A stretch of DNA of 64,000 nucleotides. Origin: Pseudomonadales bacterium (GTDB lineage Bacteria; Pseudomonadota; Gammaproteobacteria; Pseudomonadales; Azotimanducaceae). Where the stretch lies: NCBI GenBank assembly GCA_019090615.1, contig JAHRVQ010000006.1:95624-159623 (forward strand). The letters are read 5' to 3'. A model generated the notes under the pieces. It did no database searches. It was given only the letters and a program-made list of their open reading frames with translations, and had not been told where the DNA came from. The first letter of the stretch is position 1, and each line of letters begins with the position of its first letter. A program made the position numbers and the translations under genes. Below are positions 33,502 to 42,029 of this stretch, one piece after another.

Positions 33502-35340
33502 ATGACTAACAATATCGCCGCCTCACAAAACACCAACCTGGATCACCACACCCCGGTAGATAATGAACTACGGGTGAAAATTCGAACCTGCTCAGAGCTA
33601 ATTAATACCGGTAAATATGCAGAAGTAAAATCAATCCTCGCAGCGGTTCTTTTCAAGCATCAAGAATCAGAAGCAAATATTACGCCGGAGATAAAACAGG
33701 CGCTTCTCTACTATGCCGATGCCCAACGGCTAACCCATAGCTACCTGGCGGCATATCGGAACTACGCCTTAGCCCTAAAAGTAGACATTGGCGCAGACTC
33801 AATGATCTTACCAAACCTATTTACCTGCCTGGCTTTGATTAGAGACTTTTCTAACGACGACATCGATGAAGCGCATTTGCTGGCCTTTATCAAGTCCAGC
33901 AATACCGATAACAATGAACTCAGCACCACCCTGGTGTATTTCTTTAAACAACATTTCGGCTACCATCATCAAGATTACGAAATCAATCTGGCCGATCTGA
34001 TGACCCATCAAATATTTCTTGCTGCGCTGCCAGCGCTGGTATTCACCGACCAGGCAACAGAACTATTCATTACCCATCTAAGAAAAGAAATTCTTTTGTT
34101 GTGCATACAACAAGGCGCTATTCCTGAGCTAATACCCCTGGCTGAGGCTATCGGCTTACATGAATTCAGATGCGATTATATCACCAGTGTATCACCCTTC
34201 GAATCACAATTAATCGCTGGTCTACAGTCACAATTAACCAAAATTTCACCGATCAGCCAACAATTAGACCAGTGCAGTCATTCAATACATCTTATCGCTA
34301 TGTATCTCCCCTTGACTGCATTACCGGATCAGAACCAGCTGCACAAGCTGGATATAAACCGCTGGCCAGCAACGCTGAGGAAAATCGCGCAGGTAACATT
34401 ATTGAATTACCAGGCAGAGAAAATCCTCACAGCATCGATACCCTGTTTAACAAAAAACAGTAGCAGGGATGCCGTTTCAAATAAAGTCCGGCAACAATAT
34501 GAAGCCAATCCATACCCAAAATGGCATTCAATAAATATTTTACCTTCGTCCAATACCTATACTGAAATATTTCCGTATTTACCGGCCAATATTAAGAACT
34601 CGGGTCAGTTCGACCACACACTTAACTGCCTGGTGGCCGGCTGCGGGACAGGGAAACATCCGTTATCACTGGCAAAAAACATTAGCAACGTGGCTATAAC
34701 AGCGCTCGATATCAGCCTGCCCAGCCTTGCCTATGGCCAGCGAATGGCCACTGAACTCGGTATCAATACCGTTAAATTCATACATGGCAATATTCTGGAC
34801 CTGGGAGAAATAGGTGAAAAATTTGATGTCGTAGAAAGTGTCGGGGTTATCCATCATATGCAGCACCCGCTGGCTGGATTAAAAAAGTTGCTGGCGGTAT
34901 TAAAACCTGAAGGGCTGCTTAGCCTTGGTTTATACAGTGAAATTGCGCGCAAAAACATCATCAATATTCGTGCCCAACACGACTTATCAAATATTGAACC
35001 TAGTATCGAAAACATTCGCATGATACGCCAACAATTGTTTGATAGCAGCGAAACATGGTATGAAACCTTTAAAGACTTTTTTTCTACAGCCGAGTGTCGC
35101 GATCTTTTGTTCCACCGCCAGGAACTTCAATTCAATCTTCCCCAAATCAAGCAAATCCTGACCGAACACCAGCTTGAATTTCTTGGCTTTCGCTTACCCG
35201 CTTTGATATCTGCCAATTATCGACATAGATTTCCAACTGATCCGAGCATGACCAACCTGGACAACTGGCATCAGTTCGAAATTGATCACCCTGATACGTT
35301 TTTAGGCATGTATCAGTTCCACTGCCAAAAGCGCAGCTAA
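33502..35340 (+). CDS. Class I SAM-dependent methyltransferase with N-terminal helical repeat region
   Basis: About 612 residues. The N-terminal half is helical with a TPR-like look (CSELINTGKYAEVKSIL, DAQRLTHSYLAAYRNYALALK). The C-terminal half begins with RQQYEANPYPKWHSI and holds the SAM site LVAGCGTGKHPLSLA, an acidic ALDISLPSLAYG and a motif FDVVESVGVIHHMQHP. The Q-Y-E-x-N-P-Y-P-x-W lead-in is seen in a group of bacterial methyltransferases whose substrate is not known to me. ATG 33502 is chosen for the GATGAG a few bases upstream; TTG 33484 and ATG 33490 are also in frame. It stands alone, downstream of a 14-bp minisatellite. Confidence 0.8.
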   Translation: MTNNIAASQNTNLDHHTPVDNELRVKIRTCSELINTGKYAEVKSILAAVLFKHQESEANITPEIKQALLYYADAQRLTHSYLAAYRNYALALKVDIGADSMILPNLFTCLALIRDFSNDDIDEAHLLAFIKSSNTDNNELSTTLVYFFKQHFGYHHQDYEINLADLMTHQIFLAALPALVFTDQATELFITHLRKEILLLCIQQGAIPELIPLAEAIGLHEFRCDYITSVSPFESQLIAGLQSQLTKISPISQQLDQCSHSIHLIAMYLPLTALPDQNQLHKLDINRWPATLRKIAQVTLLNYQAEKILTASIPCLTKNSSRDAVSNKVRQQYEANPYPKWHSINILPSSNTYTEIFPYLPANIKNSGQFDHTLNCLVAGCGTGKHPLSLAKNISNVAITALDISLPSLAYGQRMATELGINTVKFIHGNILDLGEIGEKFDVVESVGVIHHMQHPLAGLKKLLAVLKPEGLLSLGLYSEIARKNIINIRAQHDLSNIEPSIENIRMIRQQLFDSSETWYETFKDFFSTAECRDLLFHRQELQFNLPQIKQILTEHQLEFLGFRLPALISANYRHRFPTDPSMTNLDNWHQFEIDHPDTFLGMYQFHCQKRS

Positions 35341-35348
35341 TAAAAAAA

Positions 35349-35384
35349 GCCCTGGCAATAAGCAGCTGAGTTACATTCCAGGGC
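35349..35384. terminator. Hairpin after the methyltransferase gene
   Basis: GCCCTGG (35349-35355) pairs with CCAGGGC (35378-35384) across a 22-base loop, eight bases after the stop codon. Seven A precede it on the plus strand. It therefore has the T-tract of an intrinsic terminator only for minus-strand transcription; on the plus strand it would be a plain stem-loop. Confidence 0.4.
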
Positions 35385-35504
35385 AGCTAGCTACAACGAC
35401 CGCACAAAATAGCGACTCACAAAGCGGGGTTAATATCTGTTAAAGTCTGACTTCACGTTTCAGCTCAACATTTATTTTATTCACAGCCATCAAAGAATTT
35501 TTCT

Positions 35505-36209
35505 ATGTCTAATCGCATAACCACAATTATAGGTGTTTCTTTCATTCTTCTTGCTACTACCTTGTCTGCTGGTAATAAGTCTGCTGAGAATAAAGTAGGC
35601 ATTAGCGATGACGGTCGCGAGGTTCAACTCAACCAGGACGGTAGCTGGGAATATATCAGCCAGGATAGATTCGCCACCACCACCGATGGTAAACGGGTAC
35701 GGCTTAAACCCAATGGTGAATGGCAGCCCATCAAACAAACTGAAGCCATCCAGTATAGACAGGCACAAAGACGGGCCTTTAGCCGCGATGCATTAGTTGT
35801 CGAAGAATCTTCAGTGACCCTGGAACTTAGCCAAATTGTCATCGAATCCTGGCGAGAAAAAGTGCATAAGGGCAAACGTATCAAGTCACAAATATTATTC
35901 TACGTCGAGGTCACTGCAGAGGATAACAATGCGCAACAGTGGGACTTTAATGACCTCGGCGCATTTTCAGCCTCGGATAATCGAGATCGAGACTATCCTA
36001 TATTATCTGTCAGCCCAGCCAGCCTTTCTATGACCGGTAAAAACACCCAAAAATTAGTTATTAGCGCCCATGGTGCACCCCGTTGGTGGGGGCTTAAGTC
36101 CATGCAACTCACCATTAGGGCTGGCACCTTTAACAACACCAAACCCCTCATCCTGAGTAAAATTATGTCTGAGGTCGTTATAAAGGAGGTGGAACAGCTC
36201 TCTGAATAG
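35505..36209 (+). CDS. Secreted protein of unknown function (possibly DUF3157-like)
   Basis: A 234-residue protein with a signal peptide (hydrophobic ITTIIGVSFILLATTLSA, likely cut after SA). The mature start has two related short motifs, DDGREVQLNQDGSWEY and DGKRVRLKPNGEWQPI, of the kind found in periplasmic DUF3157-type proteins. The rest is beta-rich by eye, with no catalytic motif I recognise. It probably acts in the periplasm. It is a single gene, convergent with hemE. Confidence 0.7.
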   Translation: MSNRITTIIGVSFILLATTLSAGNKSAENKVGISDDGREVQLNQDGSWEYISQDRFATTTDGKRVRLKPNGEWQPIKQTEAIQYRQAQRRAFSRDALVVEESSVTLELSQIVIESWREKVHKGKRIKSQILFYVEVTAEDNNAQQWDFNDLGAFSASDNRDRDYPILSVSPASLSMTGKNTQKLVISAHGAPRWWGLKSMQLTIRAGTFNNTKPLILSKIMSEVVIKEVEQLSE

Positions 36210-36264
36210 CAGCCTCTGGGGCAAGCATCGTTATTTTGAACGCAACCCTATTTTGAACTCAGTG

Positions 36265-37368
36265 TTAGCTTGATCGCGCGCTGTAGGTATGCACAAAATC
36301 TACCAGGGCTTTGACATTTTCAACCGGTGTTTCTGGAATAATGCCATGACCAAGATTAAAAATATGCCCAGCTCGGCCATCCACTTCGTCCAGAAGTTCT
36401 TTCGCTTTTTGTTCTACAGCGGTTTTTGTCGCACATAAAACAATCGGATCAAGGTTGCCCTGTACCGCCTTTACAGCTGTTTCATCCCAGGTCTTTACTA
36501 ACGGCGAGCGCCAGTCGAGGCCTAATACATCACAACCAGCAGCAGCCATCTGCTTCGCCAGGGCAGGATTGCCAGTACCAAAATAAATGACCGGCACCTG
36601 ACCTTTAATCGCCTGAATAACCCGTTCAGTATGGGCAAATACATATTGTTGGTAGTCAATTGGCGCCAAACACCCGACCCAGGAATCAAATAACTGTATC
36701 GCCTGCACGCCTGATTCAATTTGATAATTCATATAATCGATAACGCAATCTGAAATTTTTTCCATCAGCTGATGCCACGCGACAGTATCACCGTACATTA
36801 ATTGTTTAACCGCTACATAATTACGTGACCCCTTACCCTCAATGGCATAAGAAGCCAGCGTAAAGGGTGCCCCGCCAAAACCGATGAGCGGAATATCGGC
36901 GGGTAACCCTGCCCGAATAAGCGCAATAACGGCGCCAATATAAGGCATAGTTTCAGCTGCTGATTGCACCTGAATGGCGTCTATATCCGCAAGCTTACGG
37001 ATCGGATTGGCAATATTCGGCCCGACCCCCGGAATATAATCCAGCTCAAGCCCCATCGGCTCCAGGATCGGTAACAGATCGGCAAACATAATGGCCGCAT
37101 CAACACCCAGGATACGTTGCGCATCCAGGGTTGCTTTAGCTGCCAGTTCTGGGGTTTTAAAAAAATCGAGACTAGGCGTATTGCCTTTTACCTGGTGATA
37201 TTCCGGCATATAGCGCCCAGCCTGACGATTCAACCAGATAGGCGTATAGGCGGTTTGCTCACCTCGGCAGGCTTTAAGAAATACAGAATTATAAAGGTCA
37301 GACTTACTATCAACGAGGCTCACAATACATTCACGACCATTACTATTAGCGGGCCGAAGATTATACAT
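36265..37368 (-). CDS. hemE: Uroporphyrinogen decarboxylase
   Basis: HemE of 367 residues, which removes four carboxyl groups from uroporphyrinogen III in heme synthesis. It shows TPIWLNRQAGRYMPEY, AIMFADLLPILEPMG, GFGGAPFTLASYAIEG, DSWVGCLAP and the C-terminal IFNLGHGIIPETP. ATG 37368 gives an N-terminus some 15 residues longer than homologues usually have; GTG 37323 (VSLVDSKSDLYNSVF) is a plausible alternative. It follows the adenylate cyclase gene after 19 bases on the same strand. Confidence 0.94.
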   Translation of the reverse strand: MYNLRPANSNGRECIVSLVDSKSDLYNSVFLKACRGEQTAYTPIWLNRQAGRYMPEYHQVKGNTPSLDFFKTPELAAKATLDAQRILGVDAAIMFADLLPILEPMGLELDYIPGVGPNIANPIRKLADIDAIQVQSAAETMPYIGAVIALIRAGLPADIPLIGFGGAPFTLASYAIEGKGSRNYVAVKQLMYGDTVAWHQLMEKISDCVIDYMNYQIESGVQAIQLFDSWVGCLAPIDYQQYVFAHTERVIQAIKGQVPVIYFGTGNPALAKQMAAAGCDVLGLDWRSPLVKTWDETAVKAVQGNLDPIVLCATKTAVEQKAKELLDEVDGRAGHIFNLGHGIIPETPVENVKALVDFVHTYSARSS

Positions 37369-37387
37369 GAAAGTGGTTTACAGACGG

Positions 37388-38767
37388 TTATTTAAGCAAT
37401 CGAATCTGCGTATTAGGCTCGATGGCTTTATTTTCAATTAGATCTAGCATGTTAGTGATCTCTGTCAGTATGTGACGCGCTTTTTTACAATCCACGATAT
37501 CAGGATTAATACTAACCTCCATACCGGTAATATTTTGCTCTAATATTGTTAATCGGCTATCGGTAAGCTCACCTAGCAGATGATAATTTTCTATCATACG
37601 CTTAATCCCTTTTAAGCGCACTGGCGGTTGCTGTTCGCATTGCAGCATATGTTCCACAAGCTGAAAGCTGGCGCCAGAAATTAAAATTGAATCTCGCCCA
37701 GCCTGACCTTCAAGCCGGCTGGCAATATTAACCGTGCTGCCCACAGCGGTATAATCCATTCTCGCCTCAGAACCGAAATTACCCACCGCACAAAAACCAG
37801 AATGAATACCAATCCGCATATGTAAATCACTGTAAATACCCGCCCGGCGCCATTTCGACCTTAAACGCTTTAGTTGCCGCTGCATCTCCAGCGCCATCCG
37901 CGCGCAAGCGAGGGCATCCTGCCTTGCACCCTGAGTATCTGGGTCGCCGAAAAAAACCATGATCCCGTCACCAATAAATTTATCCACTGTACCGCCATGA
38001 TCAACCGCTATTTTAGCCATGGTATTAAGATATTCATTTAAAATTAGCGTTACTGTTTCTTCCTCCAGGGTATCCATCAGCTCGGTAAAACCTTCAAGGT
38101 CGGAAAAAAAAACGGTCAACCGCTTGCGAAAAGTTTTTATATGCTGCTGTTCACTGGCAATAGAAGAGTATATTTGTGGACTGATATAACGACTCAGCTT
38201 TTTAGCAGTATCAACTAGCAGGCCATGATCTTTTTTTACCGCTCGCCTTGAGCTACCCAGTTCAAAGGTGACTCTAAAACCAAGATAAGCCACCATACAA
38301 CCATGAAAAAGAATCGAGGCTGCGCATAAAATATCTGTCAGCAACAGGCCGACCAGTTTCACACCAACCCCAGCCTGCCAGGCCGACACAGAAACCAGCC
38401 CCAGTATCATCAGATTGAGCAACATTAAGCGTGGCCGCGCAATGGCCAAACTACTCAGCGCCAACGCCATCACAAAAGATACGCTGGCAAATAGATAGAA
38501 CTGATTAACCACAACCATCAGCCCCACCAGCAAACCATCGAACAATAAACTGGACCGGGCTGCTGCGGCAGTATTAAAAAATCGGCCCAGTAGCCAATGC
38601 ATCAGATGTGGATATAACAAACAGAACACACACACCAGATAGATAAACCACGGTATATCATCACCCCCAAAATACTGACTAAGGGTCACAATAACGGCCC
38701 ATATATACGCTTCAATTCGCGGTATATAGATCGCATTAACAAGGTAGTGGCAGGGCGCTGACTTCAT
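37388..38767 (-). CDS. Membrane class III adenylate cyclase with MASE2-like N-terminus
   Basis: A 459-residue cyclase. The first 175 residues carry several membrane helices resembling the MASE2 sensor domain of P. aeruginosa CyaB. The catalytic domain (about 210-400) has the metal Asp in VFFSDLEGFTELMD, the adenine-selecting Lys and second Asp in TVDKFIGDGIMVFFG, and the transition-state residues in DYTAVGSTVNIASRLEG. These support cyclic AMP rather than cyclic GMP synthesis. About 60 residues follow the domain, with no recognised fold. The gene lies between fabV and hemE on the same strand. Confidence 0.87.
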   Translation of the reverse strand: MKSAPCHYLVNAIYIPRIEAYIWAVIVTLSQYFGGDDIPWFIYLVCVFCLLYPHLMHWLLGRFFNTAAAARSSLLFDGLLVGLMVVVNQFYLFASVSFVMALALSSLAIARPRLMLLNLMILGLVSVSAWQAGVGVKLVGLLLTDILCAASILFHGCMVAYLGFRVTFELGSSRRAVKKDHGLLVDTAKKLSRYISPQIYSSIASEQQHIKTFRKRLTVFFSDLEGFTELMDTLEEETVTLILNEYLNTMAKIAVDHGGTVDKFIGDGIMVFFGDPDTQGARQDALACARMALEMQRQLKRLRSKWRRAGIYSDLHMRIGIHSGFCAVGNFGSEARMDYTAVGSTVNIASRLEGQAGRDSILISGASFQLVEHMLQCEQQPPVRLKGIKRMIENYHLLGELTDSRLTILEQNITGMEVSINPDIVDCKKARHILTEITNMLDLIENKAIEPNTQIRLLK

Positions 38768-38867
38768 CCTGCCAGCATGCCGGAATTACGCCAACCCACC
38801 CAGCGCGATACGCTCTCAGCGGAGTAGGATTTTGCCTCGAATGAGCGTAGGTTATCTACCCAGCAAA

Positions 38868-40070
38868 CTAGCCATTAACCAGATTCATCGGCACGTTTTG
38901 GTCTATTTCGGCAGCGTAATCAACGCCATCAAATGCGAACCCATGCATCTGCAAAAATGCTTCTCTGTAACCAGCAAAATCAGATATCGTCGCAAGGTTT
39001 TCATCGGTAACAAGGTCCCATTGGGCTTTAACAAAATTCTGAATTTCATCCGCCAGCTCAAGCTCATCCATTCTAATGCGGTCCTGTTGATCAACATTAA
39101 GCGGCTGAGCAGAAAATAGCTGATCCCTGAACAACCGGGTAGTTTGCTCGATACAGCCCTCATGGGTGCCTTTTTGTTTCATTATTTTAAATAATAACGA
39201 CAAATATACCGCCATGCCGGGTATCGCTGAAGCTGCCTGGGTCATCAGGCCTTTCATCACTGCGACGTAAGCTTTACCATTTACAGCTTGCATCGGTTGC
39301 GCCAAAGCCCTTGCTGCACGGTCCAGATCCTCTTTGGCTTTACCAATAGTGCCGTGATAATAGATGGGCCAGGTGGCTTCACTACCGAGATAGGTATAGT
39401 TTGTGGTAATACAACCTTCAGCCAGCACACCAGCCTCTAGTAACGCATGAACCCATAACTCCCAATCTTCGCCGCCCATCACTTTAACAGTATCTGCCAC
39501 TTCCTGTGGCTCTGCAGGCGGCAAACTAATCGACCGTAACTCGGCTGAATTAAAATCAATGGTTGCCCCAGCAAAGGACTTGCCAATGGGTTTCAGTGCA
39601 CTTTTCACCACAGTGCCATCGGCGAGAGTACGTGCAGGTGCTGCCAGAGAATATATCAACATATCGATTTGCCCCAGGTCCTGCTTAATTAAATCAATCG
39701 TTGCCTGTTTGATCTCGCTGGAAAACGCATCGCCATTGAGGTTTTTTGCATATAACCCAGCGGCTTCTGCCTGCTTGGTGAAGGCCGCAGATTTATACCA
39801 ACCAGCAGAAGCAGTGCGTTTTTTTACCGCCGGACGTTCGAAGAAAACACCAATTGTTGCCGCCTCTGAACCAAATGCAGCACTGATCCTCGACGCCAGC
39901 CCATAACCACCTGAGGCACCAACAACGAGCACTTTTTTAGGCCCCTGGGCAAGTAACCCCTGCCCTTTGACACGTTCAACATGTTCAATTTGTTGCAATA
40001 CATCCATTTCGCAACCCTTAGGGTGCGCAGTAGTGCATAAAAAGCCTTTAATTTTTGGACTAATGATCAT
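38868..40070 (-). CDS. fabV: Trans-2-enoyl-CoA/enoyl-ACP reductase FabV
   Basis: A 400-residue short-chain-reductase-like enzyme. It opens with MIISPKIKGFLCTTAHPKGC and has the NADH site VLVVGASGGYGLASRI and the catalytic YYHGTIGKAKEDLDR (the Y-x8-K pattern of FabV). It does the last reduction of fatty acid elongation. FabV enzymes are the triclosan-insensitive type. The start codon is five bases after the end of lgt, so the two are co-transcribed. Confidence 0.95.
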   Translation of the reverse strand: MIISPKIKGFLCTTAHPKGCEMDVLQQIEHVERVKGQGLLAQGPKKVLVVGASGGYGLASRISAAFGSEAATIGVFFERPAVKKRTASAGWYKSAAFTKQAEAAGLYAKNLNGDAFSSEIKQATIDLIKQDLGQIDMLIYSLAAPARTLADGTVVKSALKPIGKSFAGATIDFNSAELRSISLPPAEPQEVADTVKVMGGEDWELWVHALLEAGVLAEGCITTNYTYLGSEATWPIYYHGTIGKAKEDLDRAARALAQPMQAVNGKAYVAVMKGLMTQAASAIPGMAVYLSLLFKIMKQKGTHEGCIEQTTRLFRDQLFSAQPLNVDQQDRIRMDELELADEIQNFVKAQWDLVTDENLATISDFAGYREAFLQMHGFAFDGVDYAAEIDQNVPMNLVNG

Positions 40071-40075
40071 AGTGA

Positions 40076-40990
40076 TTACTTACTTTTATTAGCTTTGCTT
40101 TTATTAGCTTTGCTTTTAGTTGCCTTGTTTATGGCGGGCTTGTCTATAGTGGCTTTGGTGGATTCAGCCGGCGCCGCAGGAATCGCTTTCGAGGTGCCAT
40201 CAGATATATCAACATCCATAGAATTACGCCAGCTGATCATCAACATAACTGTGCCAATCACAACCATAGGCAATGACAATAACTGCCCTGTGGTCAGCCA
40301 ATCAAAAACATAACCAAGATGTGCATCCGGCTCACGAAAAAATTCGCTAACAAACCTCAGACAGCCATAGCCGATTAGAAACATGCTCGATGTCGCCATC
40401 AGTGGCCGAGTGCGTCGGGTAAATAACCATAACAGACCAAACAACACCAGCCCTTCAGAGAATGCCTGGTACAAACTGGACGGGTGTCGGCCAATAATTT
40501 CGCCAGGATAGATAGCTGCCCAGGCAACATCCGTCACTCGACCAGGCAATTCAACATTAATGAAATTCCCCAATCTGCCAGTGCCAAGTGCAATGGGTAT
40601 GCTTGGGGCAATAAAATCTGTGACCTGGAAAAACGTCTTCTGATGTTTGCCCGCAAACACCGCCATTGCCACGAACACGCCTAACATCCCGCCATGAAAA
40701 GACATGCCTCCCTGCCAAATTTTAAACAGACTTAAAGGATTCAGCATCAATTCGTCGCGACCATAAAAAAGCATATAGCCTATTCTACCGCCCAGAATTA
40801 CGCCAAACACTGCGAAAAACACCAGGTCTGAAATTTGCTCTTCATTCCATGGAGAACCTGGCTGCCTGGCTTTACGCACCAGATGCCACCAGATACCACC
40901 AATACCCACCAGATAACTCAAACCGTACCAATGAATGGCTATCGGCCCGAGGCTGAGGGCAACCGGATCAAATTGGGGGTAATTCCACAT
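40076..40990 (-). CDS. lgt: Prolipoprotein diacylglyceryl transferase
   Basis: A seven-helix inner-membrane enzyme that adds diacylglycerol to the lipobox cysteine of prolipoproteins. Family motifs are SFHGGMLGVFVAM (catalytic His region), GRLGNFINVELPGRVTD and FVSEFFREPDAHLGY. The body ends near residue 260; a tail of some 45 residues follows, closing with repeats of KSKAN coded by a 15-bp tandem array. That positively charged tail would lie in the cytoplasm. The gene starts at ATG 40990, divergent from the NRDE gene. Confidence 0.95.
   Translation of the reverse strand: MWNYPQFDPVALSLGPIAIHWYGLSYLVGIGGIWWHLVRKARQPGSPWNEEQISDLVFFAVFGVILGGRIGYMLFYGRDELMLNPLSLFKIWQGGMSFHGGMLGVFVAMAVFAGKHQKTFFQVTDFIAPSIPIALGTGRLGNFINVELPGRVTDVAWAAIYPGEIIGRHPSSLYQAFSEGLVLFGLLWLFTRRTRPLMATSSMFLIGYGCLRFVSEFFREPDAHLGYVFDWLTTGQLLSLPMVVIGTVMLMISWRNSMDVDISDGTSKAIPAAPAESTKATIDKPAINKATKSKANKSKANKSK
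40083..40127. repeat. Three 15-bp units coding the lgt C-terminal tail
   Basis: CTTTTATTAGCTTTG occurs twice exactly, followed by CTTTTAGTTGCCTTG. On the minus strand each unit codes five residues (KSKAN type), so copy number sets tail length without shifting the frame. Confidence 0.9.
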
Positions 40991-41104
40991 GCGACTTGGC
41001 TTACGTTTAAACAGACTATTATCCGTTATGTCGCTGCAATGATAAACTGACTTTTTTTATTATTAACGCGCCCTCTATATGGGTTCAATTATGTGTTCAA
41101 TTTT

Positions 41105-41887
41105 ATGTGTTTAATTTTGTTTTCTGTGCCCTCTGATAACATCGCTGCTTGCGTCTCTGATTATATTGACGATCATATTGACGATTCTGGTAATAATTTA
41201 TACAGCGGCGGTCTTGTGGTCGCCGCCAACCGCGACGAGAATCACACCCGACCAACCTTAGTCGCCGATTTTTGGCAGGACGACGATAATATCCTCGGCG
41301 GTCGTGACCTACAGGCTGGCGGAACCTGGTTAGGCGTTACCCGCAGTGGTCGGTTTGCAGCCGTGACTAACTTCGCCGAAACAATAGCCGAACCCATGCC
41401 GCCTCGTTCGCGTGGTGAACTAACCCGCAACTTTCTTGCTGCTGAGACCAGTTGCCGTGATTATCTGCAACAAGTTCATTTGCAACGCAACGAATATCGT
41501 GGCTTCAATCTGCTTATCTCGGATGGCAAGGCAGTTTATTATTATGCTAACCGAGAGGGTAATGCGCGAAAACTCGACGCCGGTTTTTATGGCCTTAGCA
41601 ATCAACTACTGGACTGCAATTGGCCTAAGGTCATTGAAGCCAGACAACATCTACAAAAACTCGCAACTAAGGGCTTTGAGGCGCAGGACCTATTTGAGTT
41701 ACTGGCTTTCCGCGGTGACCACAGGGCACATAGCGCACGGTTTATCATTGGCGAAAATTACGGCACCTGTGCGGCTACGGTAGTATCAATAAATAGCCAC
41801 CAGGTACAGTTTGAAGAACGTTTATTTGATCCGGCGGGAAATCAGACTGGGCAACAACAATTCAATCTCAAACACCAATTAACGTAA
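41105..41887 (+). CDS. NRDE/TANGO2 family protein
   Basis: About 260 residues. The family begins with MCLILF and carries VVAANRDENHTRPT (the NRDE motif), GGRDLQAGGTWLGVTRSGRFAAVTNF and FNLLISDG, all present. ATG 41105 gives the MCLILF start; a GTG at 41093 is in frame but would add only four residues. Between the first strand and the NRDE motif there are about 25 residues, IDDHIDDS and neighbours, longer than I recall for the family and partly made of a 12-bp repeat. The biochemical role of the family is not settled; links to heme handling have been reported for eukaryotic TANGO2. Confidence 0.87.
   Translation: MCLILFSVPSDNIAACVSDYIDDHIDDSGNNLYSGGLVVAANRDENHTRPTLVADFWQDDDNILGGRDLQAGGTWLGVTRSGRFAAVTNFAETIAEPMPPRSRGELTRNFLAAETSCRDYLQQVHLQRNEYRGFNLLISDGKAVYYYANREGNARKLDAGFYGLSNQLLDCNWPKVIEARQHLQKLATKGFEAQDLFELLAFRGDHRAHSARFIIGENYGTCAATVVSINSHQVQFEERLFDPAGNQTGQQQFNLKHQLT
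41163..41186 (+). repeat. 12-bp tandem duplication in the NRDE gene
   Basis: ATATTGACGATC is followed by ATATTGACGATT. It codes the IDDHIDD stretch in frame. Confidence 0.85.
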
Positions 41888-41950
41888 GCGCTATTAACCA
41901 GCAATAGCATTAATAAATGGTAACTTTGCGGCCAATATTCAGCGTTCTAC

Positions 41951-41976
41951 ATTGACCCTCATTGACCCTCATTGAC
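41951..41976. repeat. 10-bp unit, 2.6 copies
   Basis: ATTGACCCTC twice, then ATTGAC, in the convergent gap between the NRDE gene and ptsP. The rest of that gap (41888-42029) shows only a weak 6-bp hairpin, GCTATT/AATAGC. Confidence 0.85.
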
Positions 41977-42029
41977 ATAAAAGGTCCCTGTTCAGGTTTT
42001 TGGCCGCTGATCAGGTTTACGTTAATTAA

